Source: Dysidea avara
Lineage: Eukaryota; Porifera; Demospongiae; Dictyoceratida; Dysideidae
Assembly: GCF_963678975.1 (NCBI RefSeq)
Contig: NC_089274.1
Location: 26,971,053 to 27,035,052 of the forward strand
Length of the DNA: 64,000 nt
Reading direction: 5' to 3'
In this document: piece after piece, positions 34,049 through 45,245 of the stretch
Position numbering within the stretch: the first letter of the stretch is position 1
Layout of the letters: each line of letters starts with the position of its first letter
Notes under the pieces: model-generated
Database searches by the model: none
Seen by the model: only the letters and a program-made list of their open reading frames with translations
What the model was told of the DNA's origin: nothing
Translations under genes and position numbers: made by a program

Positions 34049-34840
34049 CACTGTCAGAGCATTGATATGACAAGAAGGATTGATTGAGGTTTGGAGATAG
34101 TTAAGAGTCATTTTTCTGGCTTTAGTCACCGATGACAATTTTGAAGGAGTAATTTTAAGTAAATATTTATGGGAAATAATTGGAGGTGGTTTACAATTCC
34201 AAATAAATGGCACATCATAATTTGTAACGGTCATTAAATTAAATAACAATTAAAGTATTTTACTAGCAGTCAATTTCAACACTGTCACTGAACACCATCA
34301 TAGTTTACTTGGGCCTTGTCTCCAACCACTTCTTAATATTTGGTTGAGCAGCTATATATATCGTCATGAAGTTTCTGGAACTCAGGGTAGTCAGCCAGGT
34401 TCGTCCAATGACATGCATGCGTATGCCTAAATATCTGCCTAGGTCGGACATAGTAGAGCGGCATAGTACGCATTTCATGCACTTTGTGATACAATTATGA
34501 AACTTGCCACAAAAATAGTAATCCTTATGACATTTATTTTTTGATATAGTGCCACTGCATATTTAACCTTAGGCAACCTTTATAGCCATTTTTGGATTGA
34601 AATTCATCACTTTTGTCTTTATCTCCCTGAAGCATTATTTTACACTGTTAAAACACAGTTTCAAATTAAAGGTGTTGATCTAAGAAGCGATACGACTTTT
34701 GTTTGAAGTGAATAGCTCATTCCACCACAAAGTTATGATTACTTTAAGTAGTTGTAAAATTGTTGCCCTTGGGGCATAAGCAGTGGGGGCACTTTTATGG
34801 GACAATGTTTGCAAGAAAAAATCGAGATATTCTAATAGAA
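34049..34840. other. Flank right of the tandem duplication
   Basis: Contains the decayed GST exon listed separately and, near 34180-34210, sequence shared inversely with the 3' flank of the first GST exon. Otherwise no gene. Confidence 0.45.
34302..34404 (-). pseudogene. Decayed GST terminal exon
   Basis: Minus-strand reading recovers NLADYPEFQKLHDD, then an inserted TATATA run shifts the frame; past it, the CAACCAAATATTAAGAAGTG stretch and the end of the exon are still recognisable in another frame. The 5' part (LSWTDIQAY) is absent. Homologous to 1223-1390 and no longer able to encode the domain. Confidence 0.8.
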
Positions 34841-35580
34841 CAGTCAAGATCTAGATATTCTAATAAACAGGGAAATAGGAAGGTACTTCCTTTTGGTATT
34901 TCTTGTGGTTTTCACACAGACTGACCTTTAAGATTAAGCAAATAAGTGCTAATTTATTATTGGATTGCTTGTAGCATTGCATGGGTATCAGCATAAGTTT
35001 AATGCACAAAAACATACAAAAAGTGGTCAAGTGACCAAAATACCATAATGGTTAAATTGGACAGCTTATTCAAAAATAATTCTATTTAGGGTGATTTAGG
35101 TAAGTCCCAATTAGTATATTTTCTTGCCTTATAATGAAGACTTTTACGTCTTGTAGTGCTATAGCACATCCTGTATAGCTGTAAATGGAATTGTTGGGAA
35201 AGTGCCCACTTTTTGGGTATTTACAGTACACTGCACTGATATTGAAAGCAATAGACAGTTTAATATTAGCACTTGTTTGTTTTATCTTAAGGTCAGTCTG
35301 CATGAAATCATCAGAAACAATGAAAAAGGCTGAGGCATCATCTTACTTTGCAGTGGAAATCGTATATGAAGGGATTTTGGTCACGTGACCACTTTTTGGA
35401 TATTTAGCTACGTACATTAAAATTGTGCTGATATCAAATGTTACAAACAATCCAATAACAAATTAACACCTGTTTACTTTTATCTTAAAGGTAAATCTGT
35501 GTGAAAATCTCCAGAAACAACAAAATGAAGCACCTTCCTATTTTGAGTGGAAACCCTATAATAGAGCAGACACAGTATTC
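34840..35580. repeat. Inverted repeat block bounded by the dispersed 27-bp motif
   Basis: About 34905-35045 (TTTCACACAGACTGACCTTT ... GTGGTCAAGTGACCAAAAT) is repeated inverted at about 35375-35510, with a third related segment between (about 35200-35310). Both outer borders carry versions of the ATTCTAATAGAACAGTC motif. No coding frame. Probably an old foldback element. Confidence 0.6.
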
Positions 35581-35972
35581 AGAGAAGCAGTGTAGCAAGC
35601 TACTGAGCTATGTATGTGTAGTTATAAATAAGGAGATATAGTTGGTGGAGGGCAGCTATAGTCAGCAAGTGATTACATTATATTTTTGTTTTCAGCTTAC
35701 AACTGGCCTGGCCCCCTCACTCTTTTGCCTTGGGGTATAAATTACCAATGGGTATAACAAAACTATAGTATGCATACACTAATATGGGCTGCATGCCTTC
35801 CATTAATATTATGGCCAAACTGAGACAATAACATCACGTTTGTGGATAACATCAACATGTTTTTACAAATAACTATTATAGATGATAAGCGTTTCTCACA
35901 TTAGTATATAGCTAGGACTCAACAAATTGTTTCACATTGATGCATTAGGGACAGATCTAGGATTTATAAAAG

Positions 35973-36282
35973 CAGGGGCGGATCCAGGGGGGGTTCCAAG
36001 GGTTCTTTTGAAAGAGCCTAGGCTCTTACTCGAGATACTCTAATAGAGCAGTCAAATCGATATACTCTAATAGAGCAGTCACAGTAGTCTTTTGAGGAGC
36101 AGTGTAGCAAGTTATGTATCTAGATATAAATAAGGAAGTATAGTTGGTAAGGGTATCTATGGTGAGGGCAGCTGTTGTCAGCAGGTGATGACCTTTTTTT
36201 TTTGGTCTTCAACTTACAGCTAGGCTGAAGTTGCAATTCCAAAAATGGAACCCCCCTTTTTAATAGTCTGGATCCGCCCCTG
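35973..36282. mobile_element. MITE, family A copy 2
   Basis: 310 bp; same ends as 772-1068 (CAGGGGCGGATCCAGG / GGATCCGCCCCTG), flanked by AAAAG (35968-35972, 36283-36287). The interior contains two copies of the ACTCTAATAGAGCAGTCA motif. Confidence 0.82.
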
Positions 36283-36299
36283 AAAAGGGGGGTCTAACT

Positions 36300-37729
36300 C
36301 AAGGTACTAATCTCTCCCAGGAAAGTTTTGAAAAATAGATGCTAAATACTGCAATTTGGAGACATTTCCACATTAAATGCATATTTTTCCTGTAGATATT
36401 TTATATACTGCCTTTAGGTATATGGCTCTTTGTAGCATTTGCTAATGGAAAGGTTTGGGTAGGTTCAGACAACCAAGTACATGATGCATCCTCTCACAAT
36501 TGCGTGCATGATAGAATAATAATGTTGAAACTAGAAAATTTTGAAATCTGAATGATACGAGATTGAATCTGAGTGCATTTTTCAACAGAAATTGTGTACC
36601 TGAATTAAGTATACCAGCACTGGTAATACCACATAAGTAAATGAACAAGCCTTTTAAACAGACCAATGGACTTCATTGTATGCATAGGCGCAGGCAGATT
36701 CCATAAAAGAACTAACTTATATATACGCTTATACTGAATGTTCTATTAGAGTAATTAGGTGCTCTATTACAGTATCTCGATCTTGTGCTGATCCGGGTCC
36801 TTGTTGCATAACCTTTAGCATAAATCCACTGATAATGCCTTGGAAAGATATTATTAGTGATCATATAAATGCTAAGACAAAATTTCCGAGAAAATTTCAT
36901 TATAATCCACCGTAAAGTGCTAATAATATAAATTATTATACAACCAAGTACTAAGAATAACACATAATAATAATAATAATAGTATATTGGTCAGGTAAAG
37001 CCTAAAAGTGAAGGAGGGCTTCAGCCCCCAAAGCCCACCCCCTAGATCCGCCTCTGATGCATGTCATTCTTTCATTGTACCAACTGTATGCAGTACACCA
37101 AAGGCATGTGTTGGGCCAAAGCAAAGTCTATAATGTAAAAAAATCAAGCCAGTAGCATAGTCAATTATTCTTGTCTAAAGGCATCAGCTAATTATGTAGT
37201 GCCAGTCAGTTGCAATTGGTCTAGACTTATTAAATCAGCAAGGAAAGCTTGCAGTTGTCGAAATTTCATATGAACAAGTGTAAACTGATCACGAGCGCAA
37301 TTACAATTCAAGCTCCTTGAGATACATAAATGATTTTAATTATAATTATGCAGTTTCTAAAGTGTTCCCTCCTAAACTATAAACTTTCTCCTGTACTGCT
37401 CCATTACTTTAGCTATAGCTATTTTAAAAACTCACAGGGATATAATATTTTGAAGGTTACAGGTACCTGATGTCACTTTGCTGTGGTACAGAATTTTAGA
37501 CTGAATTCCCACTTTTCAATGGTATATACTCATCTTTAATCTCTTTAAATTTTTACAGTAGGACTGTTGACATATCTCTTAATGATGACAATGATTATTT
37601 CATTTTGCAAAGTGTACTTTATTGCCATAGCTACAAAGGAAAGCAAAGCACATTAATTTTAGTGGAAAAGTACATTACTAGTAGCACAACTTACAATATT
37701 ATTATGGCATCATATAATGACATTGTGCA
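36300..37729. other. Repeat-rich stretch, no gene
   Basis: At about 36681-37058 a segment bounded by TGCATAGGCGCAGGCAG and CCGCCTCTGATGCATG resembles a decayed family A relative and holds the 27-bp motif near 36740-36785. Nothing else is recognised. Confidence 0.4.
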
Positions 37730-37797
37730 GTCTTGCACTTCTTGATGTTTGGTTGAGCAGCTAAACAGACATCATCATGAAATTTCTGGAGCTCAGT
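37730..37797 (-). pseudogene. GST terminal exon fragment
   Basis: The minus strand reads ELQKFHDDV...AAQPNIKKC, a short piece of the same GST ending, with an altered middle and both ends missing. Confidence 0.7.
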
Positions 37798-38149
37798 CCT
37801 GAATATATTGTACATTAATTGTGTACACTTTGTACAGTGGAGTGAATGTGACTTTTATATACTTAATACAAACACCATGCAGCTACAGTCCCTCTTTTTA
37901 ATGTTCTCTGAAGGTCTTCAACATTTTTTGGACCATTTACCTAAAAGCTAGATTAACCTCAGTTTATAAGCAGGTGGCTACAGTTTAGTCTTGCCAGCCA
38001 GCCTGTATTTTTTTCTTTTGTGACTTGGTCAAAATCACAGAAAAAAAAACAACCAAATCACAAAAGAGAAAATATAGACTGGTTGGCAAGTCTATATAGG
38101 CTAGTCATATAGGGAATACTCATTTGGGGAGTTTGAAGTTGGTCAGTTT

Positions 38150-39440
38150 AGAGAGACATGCATTAACTATTTAGGTTGACTGAATCCAGTTAGTATTCAG
38201 CAACCAGGCATACCACATGCATATATAGCCAATATGACTAATAGCTATTTTGCAGTGGAACCTGTAATAATGATCACCTGAATAGTCAGTTAGTTTAGCT
38301 TCATGCACATGACTAGGACCTGACATGACAAATGTCCATTTACAACAAAAACTAACACACAACTACATGGCTATAGCTACAAAACATTATCTCCCACCTT
38401 ATTCCTGGCACTGATGCCACTCTAATTATCAATTAGTTAAATCAACACAACAGGCAAAAGTACCTGTATTCATACAATAGCCACCAGGATGAACCTTTTT
38501 CAGCAGGTATTTTCAACATGATACCACAGGTCATGTGTCATTTGTGGCATGAATATTATACCACACATTTTGTGGTATACTACTAAGTGTATAGGTTATC
38601 GCACAAATCCAGGTATCTTCGCTATCTTAGAGACCCGAGGAATGGCACAATAATCACCGAGGTCAAAGCCCGAGGTGATTATGAAGCCCTCAGTGTTTAT
38701 TGTGCCATTCTGAAGGTCTCTAAAATAGCAAAGATACCGTGGATTTGGGCAATAACCAATTATTGCCGGCTCGTGCAGCTCTGGTCACTGCCAATAATGG
38801 CGGCTTCCTGATCGAATTAGTGTCAAAACAATTCACTGGTAGGCTTCCTAGATGAATACAATTATCTCTATTTTCCAGCAATGTTTTCTTCATAATCTAG
38901 CAATGATTTCTGATGGCTGTTGTGACTGGAATCCAGCAAAACACGTGATCCACGTGACAAAAAAATTCAGGTCAGGGTATTAGATACCTACCCGCGGGTA
39001 TCTACTGGATTTTAAATGCCAGATTAACGACCAAAGTTCAAAGCGTACTATGCGTACCATAGTCTAATCAGTACAAACGTTGCATGTAGTGTATGTTTAT
39101 AGGGACTTACACATTTGTGTGTGGCACATACCCTATCATGTGATATATAGTATACCTTAAGCACATTTAAACAATCTATTAATAATAGCTAAGTACAATC
39201 ACTACAATTTATTCTTAATTTAATCTGTTGTACTATATACCCCATATGGAGGTTTCTGTACAGTAAACAAATAATAATAATAATAATAATCAATGCTGAT
39301 GCCATTTTCTGCCAATATAGCAATACATTTCCCAATGGTATGACTCAGATCAAATCAGATGTTGCATTTGATTAAGTTTAGTTCTAATTACATTACTACC
39401 TATTAGCTGTAAACCTATTTAAAATCTTTCACACTTTGAC
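38150..39440 (-). repeat. Gene-less fourth copy of the Ig-block flank
   Basis: On the minus strand it matches the flank upstream of the Ig genes (4730-5450 inverted, 12570-13200): CCAGTTAGTATTCAGCAACC, the TACCTGTATTCATACAA run and the CATTTCCCAATGGTATGACT run recur in order. No Ig exon is present. It is interrupted by a hairpin element and roughly 300 bp of other sequence. Confidence 0.7.
38594..38755. mobile_element. 162-bp hairpin MITE
   Basis: GGTTATCGCACAAATCC...GTATCTTCGCTAT on the left pairs with ATAGCAAAGATAC...GGATTTGGGCAATAACC on the right; the centre (TAATCACC...GGTGATTA) also pairs. No coding capacity. Confidence 0.75.
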
Positions 39441-39984
39441 TTTTTAGTTTAACAGATGGCAGATCCATACTTGGAAAAGTATAGGTCCTACTCTGGTAAT
39501 TGTTGCTACTGTCTAGCTACTCCTCACAAATGGCACTCCCCAGCAATGTTTCACTGTTAAGTTTGGATTTTGGAACCTAAAGTTGAAAAAAAATAGTGTG
39601 TTATACAACAGGCACGAGTGCTCTGTTTGTTATAAACACATGAGCCTGAGGGCCATTAGAGAGGATTATTTCTGCCACTTATTTATTACTATTTACATAC
39701 ATCATGTCACTGGGATTGTTTGATAGTACCTTATTCATATGGATTGTACCACTACGATGACTACATTACTTACTAAGTGCATGCAGAGTGGATTATAACG
39801 GTCAGCCATCGGCCATTTACCGACCAGTTAGCTCAAAGACCAGACCACCCAATTACCTACTGAACTGGTCAAGGATGGCTGACCGATTTAGATTAACAGA
39901 ACAGTCAGCAACTCTAACAGAGCAGTTGAACAGCTTTTAAAAAGTGTACCTAAAAAGTTCAAAAAATTGAAAAAAAAGTTGTCT

Positions 39985-40062
39985 GATTTGGAGAATCAAA
40001 CCTGCACCTTCCAATGAAGTGCAATCTGCACAATTCTACCAGATGCTCACACACCATTACAG
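39985..40062 (-). repeat. tRNA-like sequence (SINE head)
   Basis: Minus strand: GAGCATCTGGTAGAATTG resembles an A-box region and GGTTTGATTCTCC a B box, about 35 bp apart. A full cloverleaf with paired acceptor ends could not be drawn, so a tRNA-derived SINE head is more likely than a working tRNA. Confidence 0.35.
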
Positions 40063-40073
40063 TGGGTTCTAAA

Positions 40074-40533
40074 TAGGGTTCCACCGATACAGAAAAATAA
40101 CTACCGATCCGATACCGATACCTAGAAGCAAATTTTCACCGATACAGATACCGATACCGATAATTGCTATACAATTTACAATCATCTCAAGCTGGCTATG
40201 TGTGACTGTTCTAGTAGAATATATTATTGTGCAGTGACTGTTCTATTAGAGTATTTCGATCTTTTTCATGCAAACATAGTAAGTAGCAGTTGCTTGATGT
40301 TTAGCAAAGCAATTCCTGCACCTTTTATGTTAGAATAATACTCAACACTATTTCCAACTTGTTATACCTCACGTTTTGCTAGCATAGGATTTATGATGAT
40401 AGTTATGATTATGACGATTGGCGCGAGTGGCTATTAATCGGTATCGGAATACCTGAATAACCGATACCGATCAATACGAAAAGCCCAATATCGGCTCCGA
40501 TACGATACCGATCCGATTATCGGTGGAACACTA
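40074..40533. mobile_element. hAT-like MITE related to the 58840-61060 transposon
   Basis: Ends TAGGGTTCCACCGATA and TATCGGTGGAACACTA, with internal CCGATCCGATACCGATA repeats as in the autonomous element; flanked by the exact 8-bp duplication GTTCTAAA (40066-40073, 40534-40541). 460 bp, no transposase; an internal deletion derivative or relative that could be moved in trans. Confidence 0.92.
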
Positions 40534-40541
40534 GTTCTAAA

Positions 40542-41004
40542 GGGGGTTTTAAATGTACTACAGTGAAATAGAGATACATGTCACAAAACATCACATTAGA
40601 TAATTTCATATCAAATCATTGTAATGTTATTATTACAGATTTACTAGGCCCGGGGAAACTACAACCAAGTACAATCAACAACGGGACAACCTACTAATGG
40701 GGCATGTACAAACAGTGCATGGTCAACACAGTGCGTGCAGGAAGTTTTTTACACACATCTTTAGAGGTAACCCTGACTGTAGCCATTACTTGGTAAAGTG
40801 TAGTTTCCACCAACCATGGTTCTAATAACAATTCACAACTGCTAGGAATGTGTGATATACGTTCACTACTTATCAGCAGATTTGTGTTTAGTCAAAACAC
40901 CTCCTCAATGCAGAATTTATCATACACTCCCATGGCTTGATCAATTAATTGAGTCTATAATTATTAAACTGATAAAAATTAGTGATATCCCTCCCAAAAC
41001 ACCT
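40542..41004. other. No gene seen
   Basis: AT-rich spacer with no recognised feature. Confidence 0.5.
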
Positions 41005-41362
41005 TTGCTGTAAAAATAGGTGCGTCCAAGAAACTACAAGTACCTGTAACCCAGCTCAGCTGTAGAAAAGACTCTATGAAATTAACTGGCAACTGAAAGA
41101 GCTGATATCTGGAGCGGTTAAGAATCAATGTTACTACAACTAACCATGATGACCAAAATTTTACCTAATCCATACAAGAATACCTTAGCTGTGTAAAACA
41201 GGTAAGTAAAAGTATCTGGCAACCACAACAGCTGGTATCTGAAGCGGCCAACAATAAAATTTTTGTTGATGAGACTAACTACAATTATTCTTGCAACATT
41301 GAATATTAATCATTAAACTGTGTTTTATATTCACCCTTGCTACATCCTAAATTAATTCTTTG
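41005..41362 (+). repeat. Left arm of an inverted repeat around LINE 3
   Basis: Runs from CCAAAACACCTTT to TCCTAAATTAATTCTTTG and is repeated inverted at 44890-45245. Each arm holds two related subunits, each with a GATATC..GAAGCGG-like core (CTGATATCTGGAGCGG, CTGGTATCTGAAGCGG). Confidence 0.82.
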
Positions 41363-41596
41363 TAACTCTGATTGGCTGGTAATTTGACTGCCTTTTTCTC
41401 TACACTGACTGAATAAAAGGTGGCCAAATTACCAGCCAATTAGGGTTATATAGTAATAGTAATAGTAATAGTAAAGGCTTTACAGTGCAACACAATAGGG
41501 TACAATTACAGTATTAATTATCAGTTACTTAAGTTACACTGATGGTCTGCTAGCAACCTGTGCTAGCAGCCAAGTACAAAACAAAGTGTACATTAG

Positions 41597-44450
41597 TTAA
41601 CTATTTATATTAAAATTAGGGGTAGTAGCAATATTACAATAATTATAGCAAGGGCAGCGGAAGTGATATGTACATGACTTGTTAGGGTTAAAGTGTTCAG
41701 CAAAATGGTTCCAGAGGTGATCGTAAATCAGTGACTTGATTGTGTTGAGGTGTAGATCAATGTTGATTGGGGGGAGAGTATTCCAAAGTCTAGGGAGTCG
41801 ATTAAAATAGAAATTACGAGTTTTATTGTTGCGTGAGTAATTGTGTAACAATTTGTGGGTTGTAGCTGATCTAGTCCTGCTGGTACTAAAAGATACATAA
41901 TTGAAGATATTAAAGTGGAGATTTGGCTGCTTCAAAGATTTCACAAAGAAGAGAATATCATAAAAATCAAGCATATATATCAAAGGAAGGAGTTTCAATT
42001 TAAGTAAACGAAATTTGTAATCTGAAGTGTAATCATTTAGAAAGTATTTAGTGGCTCGCCTTTGTACTCTCTCAAGTATAGTAGTGTCTTTTATTAGATG
42101 TGGATTCCATAATTGTGAACAATAAGTAAGTTGTGGGCGGCCAAGTGCTAAATATAGAGATCTTCTAGCTTCCACTGGCCCAGATCCACCAAATGTTCAT
42201 CTCAAGAGTGCCAATGATCTATATGCCTTGGAGCAGATCATGTTGTAGTGGTTATTCCAGGATAGATCACTTGATATTTGTATTCCAAGATCTCGATGTT
42301 CACTTAGATGTTGCAATATATTCGACTCAATGTGGTATGATGTTGATGACCTGTAGTTAAAGCTAAGAAACACACATTTTGAAATTCCAAAATAGAGTTC
42401 ATTAGTAATACTCCAGTTGAAGAAGGAGTCCAAATCCTTCTGTAAAAGCACACTGTCTGAAAGTTGAGATATGATTTTCAATAGCTTTGTGTCATCTGCA
42501 AACAAAAAAGGTTTTGAGGAAGTAACCTCTGATGGCAAATTGTTCACATAGATTAAAAATAATAGAGAGCCAAGGATACTTCCTTGTGGAACCCCGGACA
42601 ACACTGGTAAAGTGTCAGATAACGTGTTGGTGATATGTACACAGTGTCTACGATTGGTCAAGTAATTTTTGAACCATTGCCATAAAATTCCACTGGTATC
42701 TATTTTCCACAATTTAGAAAGTAGTTGGCTATGTTGAACCATGTCAAAAGCCTTTCGAAAGTCAAGGTATATAACATTGATTTGGTGACCAAGTGAAATT
42801 GCTTCGTAGATGTAGTTGAGGAATAATAGGAGCTGTTGAGTTGTGGATCTACCCTGAATAAAGCCAAATTGAACAGAGGAAATTGTCCTGAGCACATATT
42901 CACTAACATTATTATAAATCAGTCTTTCCAATACTTTAGAGATGTTAGATAACAGGGATATGGGACGGTAGTTATTAACTAATGAACGATCATTTGATTT
43001 GTGAATAGGAATAATCATATGAGTTTTCCACTCTTGTGGTATATATCCTGTAAATAAACTTAAGTTGAACAAATAACATAAAGGACGAGACAATGACATT
43101 GCACAGTGTTTAAGTACTCTGGGTCCGATGCCATCAATGCCAACTGCTTTAGAGGTATCTAACTGAGAGAGAGCCTCAAAAACTTCAGCTTCAGTAACAA
43201 TAAGTGAGCACAAAGAATTGAGCTGCTGTTGGGTATCATCATAGTTGGGAATTGGATGAGATGGTTTGTTAAATACTAAATGACAGTAACGATTAAATAA
43301 TTGAGATTTTGATTCATCACAACTAGCTGTTGAGGTATCCAAATAGACTATAGGTGGAATTGATTTGGTTTTAGATAAGTTTCGTATGTAACGATAAATC
43401 ACTGGAGTAGAACCAAAGGCGAAATTGTTGATAAGGGAAGTTTCATACTGTGCTTTGGCCTGCATAATGCTCTGTTGAAAAACTTCTTCCAATTGCTTGA
43501 GACAGGATAAGTTGTGGGCGGTGGGTGAATGTCTATATGTTCTTCTGTGGGTACGCAAGCACTTCATTTGGTGTCGAAGATTACTATTGAACCACACAGG
43601 ATACTGTGAGTGATGTGACTGATACACAGGAACAAACAGGGATATGGCATCGGTTATGACTGAACTGATAATGCTCCACGCAGATTCAACATCTGTTTCC
43701 TCAAAATACTGTAAATGACATGAATTAATTATATACTGTTCCATTCTGCTAAAATCAGCTTTAGAGTAGTCATAAGAATAATAAGTAGCCTTTGGTGGTG
43801 CCGGTAAAGTAGACAGACATATATGAAAAGTAATTATGAAGTGGTCAGAGAAGATGATAGTATCGTGAGGATTAACGACTACATCATACACTAAATCATC
43901 GCTGTTTGTAATAATAAGGTCAAGTATGTTGCCTCCAATATGGGTAGGTTCTTCAATTAATTGACTAAGGTTGTAATCAAATACAAGGTCGCAAAAATTA
44001 TTCGAGGCCTGGGATCCTCCCGATAGAGTTTCCCAGTTTATGTCAGGAAAATTAAAATCACCCAGAACAATAATAGAAGATGTAATTAGGAATAACCCTT
44101 TAATATAATCAAAAATAGGTTGCGTATATTCTTGCGTTGAATTTGGGGGTAGGTAAATGACACAGAGAACAGTTTGATGACGTGTTGACAGAGACTGTTA
44201 CAATTTCTAGATTACCAGGAGACGGTAAAAGTTTACTTGGTAGAGAGTCTTTAACAGCAAGCATGACCCCACCTCCTCTAGATCCACGATCCTGACGATA
44301 AATATTATAACCTGTAGGTAGAATCTCATTGTTGAAAATAGACTCAGTAAGCCAGGTTTCTGTGAGGGCAACAATTTGGAAATCCACGGAGTACACATAG
44401 CTTTGAAAATTGTTGAGTTTATTCACTATACTTCTAGCATTAAAAGACAT
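41597..44450 (-). pseudogene. LINE 3 ORF2: endonuclease-reverse transcriptase, broken
   Basis: Starts SFNARSIVNKL with the endonuclease Glu in LTETWL, then LGDFNFPDINW (about 44030-44065) and FSDHF. The RT shows RPISLLSNISKVLE, YLDFRKAFDMVQH, SGVPQGSILGS and the active site LFADDTKLL. Two lesions are visible: a frameshift near 44170-44185 (around SNCSLC) and an in-frame TGA at 42197-42199, probably CGA to TGA. The frame is otherwise intact to the stop at 41597, so this is a fairly young dead copy. Confidence 0.92.
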
Positions 44451-44596
44451 GCCTTCAATTCAGTTTTAGAACTGCAACTATCAGATACCAAATAATTGCC
44501 TGAAGTTGGTGTAGCAAAATTGGAACTAGGGTTTATATTCAGGAGTGATAAATTTTGAATTTGTTGTATGTATGTAGAGTTTGTGCTATTGGATAG

Positions 44597-44879
44597 TCAA
44601 TTTGAAGCTGCATCCATCTGGACAGTAGAGTCACCAGCAGTGTAAAAGGACTTACAGAAGTTGGAGTTCTGGACAAAGCCATAGGGTTTCTTGTTAAGAT
44701 ATAAGGTATCGCCACGCATCATAATATTTTTCCGCTCAATTCCATCAGTTATTAGGGCTCGTCTTTCTTTTAGGAGAATATTATTGATTTCACGCTCATC
44801 TTTGGTGAGGTCCGGTTTGATTGATATTTGAGAACTCTTGATGGAGGCTCTATTTGAGAGTACTAGGGTGGCATCAAAC
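44597..44879 (-). pseudogene. LINE 3 ORF1 fragment
   Basis: Recognisable LINE part begins near MFDATLVLSNRASIK and includes KPDLTKDEREINNILLKERR, matching the ORF1 end of LINE 1. Upstream codons run into the inverted-repeat arm, so the N-terminus is lost. Confidence 0.7.
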
Positions 44880-44889
44880 ATTCTGAGGA

Positions 44890-45245
44890 TACAAAGAATT
44901 AATTTAGGATGAAGCAAGGGTGAATGTAAAACACAGTTGAATGATTAAGATTCAATGTTGCAAGAATAACTGTAGTTAGTCACATCAACATTCTTGGCCA
45001 CTTCAGATATCAGCTGTTTTGGTTGCCAGATACTTTTACTTATCTGTTTTACACAGCTAAGGTATTCTTGTATGGATTAGGTAAAACTTTGGTCATCATA
45101 GTTAGTTGTAGTAACATTGATTCTTGGCCGCTCCAGATATCAGCTCTTTCAGTTGCCAGTTAATTTTATAGAGTTTTTTTCTACAGCTGAGCTAGGTTAC
45201 AGGTACTTGTAGTTTCTTGGATGCACCTTTTCAAAGGTGTTTTGG
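44890..45245 (-). repeat. Right arm of the inverted repeat around LINE 3
   Basis: Inverse of 41005-41362 with perhaps a tenth of positions changed; begins CAAAGAATTAATTTAGGATG and ends CCTTTTCAAAGGTGTTTTGG. Confidence 0.82.

Larger units (their letters stand above)
41452..44892 (-). mobile_element. Non-LTR retrotransposon, decayed (LINE 3)
   Basis: On the minus strand: ORF1 end, APE endonuclease, RT and a 3' repeat tail (TTACTA)n at about 41453-41475. The 5' end is cut within ORF1. It sits between the two inverted arms and appears to have inserted in an element that had them. Same broad type as LINE 1, different family. Confidence 0.85.
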
